DNA of 64,000 nt from Eurosta solidaginis (taxonomy: Eukaryota > Arthropoda > Insecta > Diptera > Tephritidae), in the NCBI RefSeq assembly GCF_040869045.1, contig NC_090319.1, forward strand, positions 228,322,490 through 228,386,489, given 5' to 3'. The position numbers and the translations under genes are program-made. Positions 57,371 through 64,000 of this stretch are shown here, in pieces. The notes beneath the pieces were generated by a model, which saw only the letters and a program-made list of their open reading frames with translations, was not told where the DNA came from and ran no database searches. How positions within the stretch are numbered: position 1 is the stretch's first letter; every line of letters begins with the position of its first letter.

Positions 57371-58028
57371 CACAGGTCGACAAAATGAGACCGATTTTTT
57401 TTACCATAAACCAGACCATACTTTCCTGAAGGTTTTCGATGCGCTGAATTCAAATCTGGACGCAGAGTTGCTCTATCACGTCAGGATTTTGAGATATCCT
57501 AACCTAAATGTGCAAAAAACGCCGTTTTTGCCTATTTTTGAGGTTATATATAAACGACAGATTTTTTTTTAAAGCACACCTAACATCTTAAAGAAGAAGT
57601 CTTTCTCTTACGAATGGCGTTGAGTTTGCTCAAATATCTTTTTTTTTACTACAACCCAGACCATACTTTCCTAAAGGTTTTCGATGCGCTGAATTGAAAT
57701 CTGGACGCAGAATTGCTCTATCACGTCAGGATTTTGAGATATCCTAACCTAAATGTGCAAAAAACACCGTTTTTGCCTATTTTTGAGGTTATATATAAAC
57801 GACAGATTTTTTTTTAAAGCACACATAGCATCTTAAAGAAGAAGTCTTTTTCTTTAGGAAAGTATGGTCTGGGATGTAGTCAAAAAAAAGATATTTGAGC
57901 AAACTCAACGCCATTCGTAAGAGAAAGACTTCTTCTTTAAGATGTTAGGTGTGCTTTAAAAAAAAAAATCTGTCGTTTATATATAACCTCAAAAATAGGC
58001 AAAAACGGTGTTTTTTGCACATTTAGGT
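57371..58028. mobile_element. Palindromic element P, copy 2, with direct and inverted internal repeats
   Basis: It starts CACAGGTCGACAAAATGAG after TTA. The block starting CCAGACCATACTTTCCT occurs at 57411 and 57656 (245-bp period). 57866-58027 is the reverse complement of about 57490-57670. The right end is missing because LTR D begins at 58029. Confidence 0.75.
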
Positions 58029-59418
58029 TGTGACGGACTTTTCCTTGCGCCGGGGTATGCTCAGCCCGTCCAGGATCCCTGTGGGAATAGAGAAGGGTCC
58101 CTATCGTCTCCTTTTAAAGAGAAAGATCCCGTTTGTTGTTAAAAAAAAACGTTATAAACTCTTTATTCCAAAATATCCAAACTACCCTTAAAGCTATGGC
58201 GACGGAGGTGGGAAACCACCGTCGGTTCTACGCCGATGGGGTTGGGAAAACCCCCACCGGGACTACGCTTAAACTAAAAATCTCAGACTACTTCGTAAAG
58301 AAAGCGGAGGTGAAGAACCACCACTTCCTCCCAGTCGGTGGAGTTGGTAAAACCCCCACCGAGTATATAGCTTAAGAATACCCTGCTCTTCCTGCGGAGG
58401 TGGAAAAACCGCCACAATCCCTCTAACGATCGGGTTGGAAAAACCCCCAAAGTTGCTAAAATAAAGAACTTGTGAGATGGAAAAATCCCAGGAGTCGCAT
58501 TCACTGCTAAACAAGGCGTTAGCAGGCTACTATACCTAGCTGGCTACTGTCTAAATTCGCGAAATGTGTGGCCCTTTTATACTTGTCCACGCGCAGGTGG
58601 ACAGTTATCATGCAACAATAAATTTTACTTATTATATGTATTTACTTAAGGTATCTTACATTTAACTGTATTATTCTACCCATATATCGCATTATAAGTA
58701 TTTGTCTCTAAATTGCGTATGTAAAAATTCCTCTTGTACTGCCCCCCCTAACATGTGAGTTCATTGGTACGCATCTCCAGTTAGCTAGCATAGTTACTTT
58801 TGATTTCCATCTGCTGCCTGCTTATTGGGTCTTGTTGTTGTCAACGAGTTGGTTGCCCTTCGTAGGAAACTTGTGTCCAGTACCCACACTGTGTTGTTGG
58901 TATGCTAACGTGACGTCTTCCTAGTACATTGCATTTTTTCGTTTCCTCTTTGTGCGATGTCCGCCCTGACGGTTCGCTTCAATGCCTGCTGTGCTTGGTC
59001 GCAATGGCTTGGTATACGCATGTTTGTACGTTTTGGTGTTTTTGCAATGGAAGCTTATGTGTGTTGCTTATTGCATTGCTGTATTCCCAGCATTATTTAA
59101 AATTCCAGCCGGTTATGGGTTATCTGTGGAAATTATAATGTTCAACCAAAATATTTACCATATGCGGGCAGAGAAAATTATTTAAACGAAGAAACTAGAT
59201 GTTGTCATGAATGTTTATATGTATATTAGGGTGATTCAAAAATGATTATTTTGTATGTGTAAATTTAATTTATATAATTCAGTTTTGTATGTTTTACATG
59301 CTATATGTATAAATTCATTGTAATTCAAGGAGGATTTATACATGTTTTAATAAGTTGTGGCAAATATTTATAGGTTCGAATGTGTGGGCTCCAAATCCGG
59401 TGGATTTGGGTCCTCACA
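58029..59418 (-). repeat. 3' LTR of errantivirus-like element D (1390 bp)
   Basis: It runs TGTGACGGACTTTTCC to TTTGGGTCCTCACA with TGTGA/TCACA ends, and is related to LTR C (25839-27020). Right next to it the coding strand has a purine tract, so this is the 3' LTR. The 5' LTR would lie right of the window. Confidence 0.88.
58201..58490 (-). repeat. Hairpin array in LTR D, about six units
   Basis: On the plus strand a motif like TTGG-N-AAAACCCCC is closed by differing stems. Examples are GACGG/CCGTC (58201-58223), TGGGG/CCCCA (58237-58256), TCGGTGG/CCACCGA (58335-58362), GCGG/CCGC (58394-58412) and GGGTT/AACCC (58432-58446). A variant at 58306-58328 pairs GGAGGTG with CACTTCC. It sits at the same place in the LTR as the array in LTR C. 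Confidence 0.7.
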
Positions 59419-59434
59419 CTCTCCCCTCACCTGC
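59419..59434 (-). promoter_or_regulatory. Polypurine tract of element D
   Basis: The coding strand reads CAGGTGAGGGGAGAG directly before TGTGAGGACC of the LTR, which suits plus-strand DNA priming. Confidence 0.75.
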
Positions 59435-60215
59435 CGCAATCAGAGTTACTGTGACTAGGCCTGTCCTCGTGATTCGCACCCGATAAATGCGACCCTTGTA
59501 AAATTCAATTTCTCGTAGCGGTCAATGCTTGCATTCTTTATGGGGTAATCTCTCGCGATCTGGGCCTTGTTCTAAAATGTTATGCAGAATTCGGTCATTA
59601 GGTTATAGCATTGGCTAGCTATGTGGTTGGCGTAGTTCATCGCCATCTGGATCCCGTTGTCCATGGTTGGGGCTTGCAATTGTGCTGTGTGCCACCCACT
59701 CCGGTCTTCATCTACCATCTGTTGGTTGTTGATTATGTCTGCGCGTTCGATTCCGAAATCATTTGCACCTGAATTGGCGAGTGCTAGTGAACCACACGTC
59801 GCTACCGTGCTGTAATCCGTCTGATCTTCTTCCGTGACCTGGACTGTTTGCGATGTTGTCGCGCGAGATTCTTAAGTAGCGGCGGGGCTTTTTAAAAAGG
59901 AATATATAAACCAAAGGCAGAATACGCTTAAGAACATCAACACGACTGACTAGGGTGTAACTCTGAATCAAACTGAACTTTCACTTTATTACAGTCAATA
60001 ATGAAACTTACAATTTGCTGATAATAATATTAATACTTATTGCTAACTGAATGATATTATTGCTTACTAAGTAGAATTAACTAGCTGTGTACTTAATATT
60101 TTGTTAAATAGCAGAATTCCCAGAATTGCCAGTTTGCAACTTTAATTTAGACCGGATATTAATACTTTTCTTTATTTGTGATTTTTAAAATGAATTGGTC
60201 AATATCGTCTGCTGC
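59435..60215 (-). other. 3' untranslated region of element D
   Basis: No convincing gene is present. A 70-codon open frame (59759-59971) has no recognisable domain. Confidence 0.45.
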
Positions 60216-60518
60216 TTATTCTGCACTTATATAACTTGGCAAGCTATTGACCTTATTTGGTAGAGTAGCGGAATTATACTTAACTACCCTCCCTTTTAGA
60301 TTGGAATTCTCCTGAATTCTACTATTTAATTTTATAATTACTTTATTATGTTTAAAAATTGAAAATATTACAACCATTATTATTATAATAATTATGCTTA
60401 CGATGCATACATATGAAACTTTGCTATGGTTGTACAAGCTTGCAATACTCTGTAAATTTATTTTATTAAGTTTAATGACATCCGTTAAAGTTATTTTTTC
60501 TGTAAAATTGCGTATCAT
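60216..60518 (-). pseudogene. env: Element D env, C-terminal membrane-anchor fragment
   Basis: This 100-codon frame has a strongly hydrophobic segment (VCIVSIIIIIIMVVIFSIF) followed by a short basic tail, as in the transmembrane end of insect retrovirus envelope proteins. It is separated from the main env frame at 60834 by about 300 bp containing stops (60519-60833), so env is broken. Confidence 0.65.
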
Positions 60519-60833
60519 TTCATTTTGAATGTATATCGTTTTTTCTTCAATATTTTCTTTTGAATTTGAAAAATAATAATCATTTATTTTTAGTGAACAG
60601 TTCGTATATTATAACAAATTATTTTCTACTAGAATAACTGTGTTTTCTGTACAAGTTTGATTTATTAATAAGTTTCGGGCATTCTTAATAAGAATTGTAT
60701 CTATATCAATTTCTATTATTTCTAGCTCTTTGTTTTTAGTAAATTGGCAATTTGAGTTTAAAATACAATGTGTGCTTGGCTTTAATTTTTCTAGCTGTTT
60801 ATTTTATTCAAATTTATACGTTTTGTTGTTGTA

Positions 60834-62363
60834 TTAAAAAATTTCTTCGATTTCGTAGTCAATCTCATGATAGGAATCGTTTGGTATTGGTATAATGTAT
60901 CTAACTTGAACATTTACAAAAGTTACAGGTATTTTTATACTAAGTATTAGAAATGTATTATTAAAAAATGCTGTTCCAGATTGTAGGTATTTTAGCTTAT
61001 CGTAGTCAATATCATACTTCATTATTTCATTACTTGTTAAGATATTAGGGTGTATTATCTTGTACTTGGATGCCACTACGCTATCAAGTATCTGTTCTAT
61101 TCTAGTTTTCAGCAGTTGAATTTTTGTTAATTGCTCTAAATATAAACTTCTTTCATATTTCTCATCAAGTGATTTTTGTATAAGGTTGAGTCGTTTTTCT
61201 ATTTTAATTTTATCGTTATTTATAATCTCGTTAATCTGTTCTAGGGTGCTGCTAAAATAATCGTTTATAAGGACTTGTTTATTAATTTTTTCTCCTGTTT
61301 GTAAGAGGTGATTTTTTATATCCTGTCTATCCTCGTCGTCCATCGTACCAAATATCCATTTTGATAAGGTACCGCCTGCATTTATCAGCCCTCGTGTGTG
61401 TCGTTTGTTTTTCGGTCTTAGCGTTAGTAGTTTGCTCCTTGTGTCTGCTATTTCGAGTAATAAGAGGTCTTTGTATTTTGCTTTCGTTGATACTACGTTG
61501 TCCGTAATTTTGTTTAAAATGTCTTCTATCCTGGTTATATTAATCATGTGTAAGATAATTTCAGTGTCTTTCACGATTTCTTGCGTCTTAAATTGAATGT
61601 CTGTAAATCCTGACTGATCCTTAATTTTAGTCACGACGATCTCACAATAGGATTTAGACGCCCATTGAGGTCTTTTAATATTACGTGGATGAATACCCTT
61701 GAGACTTTTCTTCTTATATTTTGGTTGTTCCTTTTGCCTTAATGCTTTATAATTTTTTATAAAGCCTCTTCTCCTAGTTTCTACGTAGCTTTCTCGTTTC
61801 TTGTTAAGTTTATGGATAAATTTTCCCTTGGATAACTCAATATTTTGTCTAACTTTTTCTTTACTAATCTTGCCATTTTGTACTTCTACCGGGATACCTT
61901 TTATTGTTGAATGATATCTTTCATTATAAGTTCTTATTGCTTTTTGCAGAATTTGATTGATTGGTAATTTCTTGTTCAAATAATATATTATCCTAAATAT
62001 CTCAGCCACAGAGTTGTGCATTCTTTCAATATCTGCATTTCCTGTGTGGCTATTAGGTTTCGTTAGGTGTAGTTCGATTCCTTCTTGATCTAAAAATTCC
62101 TTTAAACGTACTGTTTTGAATTCATTATCCGCGATTATTTTTTCTGGTTTGCCTATTTTCGAAAAATGATTTTCTAACTGTTCAATTATTGTAATGTGAT
62201 TTCTATCTGTTAAGGCATATACTGCTCCAAATTTGGAGAATTTGTCTATTATTGTTATAAAATGAAACCGCTTTATAACGTAAGTGTCTATATGTATTAC
62301 TTGATTTATATCCGATGGTGTTTCAGTGTAAAAAAAATTTAGGTTTGATGGGATTTCGATCAT
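60834..62363 (-). pseudogene. Element D integrase core running in frame into Env
   Basis: This 509-codon frame opens with the gypsy integrase core: DDE-type acidic residues at about D26, D79 and E113. From about residue 230 it changes without a stop into an errantivirus-type envelope. A basic cleavage-like stretch (about residues 317-324) is followed by a Gly-rich, hydrophobic segment like the fusion peptide of baculovirus F-related Env proteins. Envelope and Pol are normally separate frames in errantiviruses, so an in-frame join may reflect a deletion. The start ATG is arbitrary: the upstream integrase part is cut off by a one-base change in a run of eight T (coding strand, 62330-62337). Confidence 0.75.
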
Positions 62364-63250
62364 ACTTAACTTCTTTACAAATGTCGCATTGGTTAATGAC
62401 TATTTGTACCAATTCCATTAACTTTGGAAAATACATTTTTTCTTAAATTTTATTATATGTCTCCTGGATGCCTGAATGCATACTCTCTTTTACATGGTAC
62501 AGTGATATCTGTTTCACTGCCTCTACCTCCGTTTCAATGTCCCTCGCCATCATTGTACATTTATAGAATTTTAATTGATTGTCACCTGAAAACATTTCCC
62601 TTAACTTCTGTTGAACAATGTTATATTTCGTATCGGTAAGTTCTGAGTATATTCCAATTGATTCTTTGGTGATATACTTTCTAAAGATTTCTCCCATTGT
62701 ATTAAAATCGCTTTCCGCTATAAAAATTATTCTTTTTCCATGTAACTGTTTCATTTCTTCGATCTTGTTATTAGTTAAAATAATTTGTGTTTTATATTTG
62801 TTTACAATTTCTTCTTTGATAAAAAAATGATCTTGAAGATTTTCTTCGGCTGAATGCATTGTAGCCATCGTCTCAGCTTCTAGGTTATTTATCGTTTCCG
62901 AATCAATTTTCATATCCTTGACTATTGGTAAATCCCTACATTTATAAATTTCTTTCACACTTTCCATTTTATCAACTTCATTATCTATTCTACTCAAAAA
63001 GTCTGCTACTTGATTTTCCTCCCCTTTTAAGTATTCTATGTTGAACTGATACTCTCCTAATTTTAGAAGCCATCGTTGATGTCTAGGTGACATGTCCTTT
63101 CCTTTATATTTAGCATGCAGGTATTTTATTGGCTGATGGTCTGTAAAAATTGTAAACTTTCTTCCGTAAAGGTATGGTCGTAAATAATTAACACTCCATA
63201 AAATCGCTAGAAATTATTTATCTGTAGCAGAGTAATTTTTTTCGTGATCA
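62364..63250 (-). pseudogene. Element D RNase H end and integrase zinc finger
   Basis: The coding strand reads SPRHQRWLLKLGEYQFNIEY, ENQVADFLSRIDNEV (RNase H end), a spacer domain, and then the integrase zinc finger (NQCDICKEVKYDRNPIKP). There are stops near 63217 (TAA where a Glu codon is usual) and near 62440, and the frameshift at 62330 lies downstream. Confidence 0.75.
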
Positions 63251-63251
63251 T

Positions 63252-64000
63252 TTAGTGTTCTGGAAATATAGCATATCGGATGCCCTTCTTGTGACAAAAC
63301 AGCACCGATTGCATAGTTCGACGCATCAGTAGTAGAGTAAATGGTTTATCGAAATTAGCATATCTCAAAATTGGGTGAGAACTAATTAGTATTTTCAATT
63401 TTTCGAATGCTTCTATATAAGTTGGATCCTTAGTATTGATATTTACGTTTTTCTTTAAGTATTTTGTTATAGGATGTGCTACTCGTGCGTAGTCTTTTAT
63501 AAATTTCCGGTAGTAACCTGTCACTCCTAAGAAACTTTTTATTTGTTTCTCCGTTTTAGGTAACTGTAACGCTTCTATTACCTTTATTTTATCCGGATTT
63601 GGTTTTAAGCCATTTTCTGTTAAAATGTGCCCCAAAAATTCAGTTTCTTTTTTCATGAAATTACATTTGTCCATTTGAACCTTTAAATTTGCTCTTTCTA
63701 GCACCTTAAAAATTTCTGTTATTGTCCTTACATGCTCCTGAAGGGATGTACTAAATATCAAAATGTCATCTAAGTACACCACACATGTTTTATTGATGAA
63801 GTCTCTTAGAGTTTCATTCATTAGACGTTGAAATGTTGCCGGGGCATTTTTCAATCCAAATGGCATTCTAATAAATTCATACAACCCGTGAGGTGTTGCA
63901 AACGCCGTTTTCTCTCTATCTTGTTCCCTTATTAAGATTTGGTGATAACCTTTGGCTAGATCTAATGTTGTAAAGTATTGTGCTTTACCCAGTTTGTCCA
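63252..64000 (-). pseudogene. pol: Element D reverse transcriptase, partial (runs off the window)
   Basis: The frame is open from the right edge. It carries YFTTLDLAKGYHQI, YEFIRMPFGLKNAPATFQRL, the catalytic YLDD in CVVYLDDILIFS, FLGHILTENGLKPNPDK and FLGVTGYYRKFI, in the order and spacing of the 17.6/297/gypsy group. A frameshift near 63345 breaks it just as RNase H begins (after [10 protein letters not shown]). Gag and protease would lie right of the window. Confidence 0.85.

Noticed and set aside
58133..58375. Frame with repeated GVGKTPT, resembling a P-loop
   Set aside because: It comes from reading through the LTR D hairpin motif; there is no protein fold or partner motif.
59759..59971. 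A 70-codon gene in the 3' region of element D
   Set aside because: No recognisable motif, no relative in the window, and position between env end and LTR suggests chance.

Overview
The window looks like insect nuclear DNA, most likely from a fly (Diptera; the SINE and several dispersed repeats resemble ones I associate with tephritid fruit flies, an inference I could not check). The only convincing host-gene sequence is one exon of a nucleostemin/GNL3-type GTPase at 33221-33622. It has splice-site consensus at both ends and sits among transposons, so the surroundings may be intron. There are no bacterial, organelle, tRNA-gene or CRISPR features. Almost everything else is transposable elements nested inside each other, most of them broken.

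Left block, 1-27020 (all minus strand): a Ty3/gypsy element with intact gag and pol (A, below 1 to 25730) has a very long LTR (21802-25730; the other copy is cut by the window edge). A BEL/Pao element (7280-20703) sits inside A's leader. It has identical 508-bp LTRs, a perfect 5-bp target duplication GTTAG, and 5.8 kb of extra sequence between pol and the 3' LTR. A tRNA-derived SINE is inserted in the catalytic YVDD motif of the BEL reverse transcriptase. A itself lies in the leader of a third LTR element (C), of which the 5' LTR (25839-27020) and primer-binding site remain here.

Middle block, 27021-45170: decayed LINE copies (27021-27644 -, 29030-31140 +, 33660-37985 +, 39388-39736 -, 40600-43361 +), MITEs, a foldback element, a second SINE family with a 13-bp target duplication (32378-32770), and an integrase-only gypsy remnant (43899-45170).

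Right block, 45450-64000: a dead gypsy (E) is split by an 8.5-kb unit bounded by hAT-like ends with a near-perfect 8-bp duplication (48840-57303). Inside that unit are LINE fragments and a palindromic DNA element (P). P holds an internally deleted gypsy (F), and F holds a Harbinger-like MITE. A second P copy is interrupted by the 3' LTR (58029-59418) of a minus-strand errantivirus-like element (D) with env, which runs off the right edge.

The most unusual signal is a repeated kind of structure rather than a gene. Arrays of short hairpins whose loops stay similar while their stems vary with compensating changes occur in four element contexts: twice in the BEL 3' region, in the LTRs of C and D, and just after a LINE. 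The LINE array has 7-nt loops two of which fit the CNGG(N) rule of Smaug recognition elements. Coordinates, duplications and hairpins were read by eye; family names are from motif recognition, without database searches.
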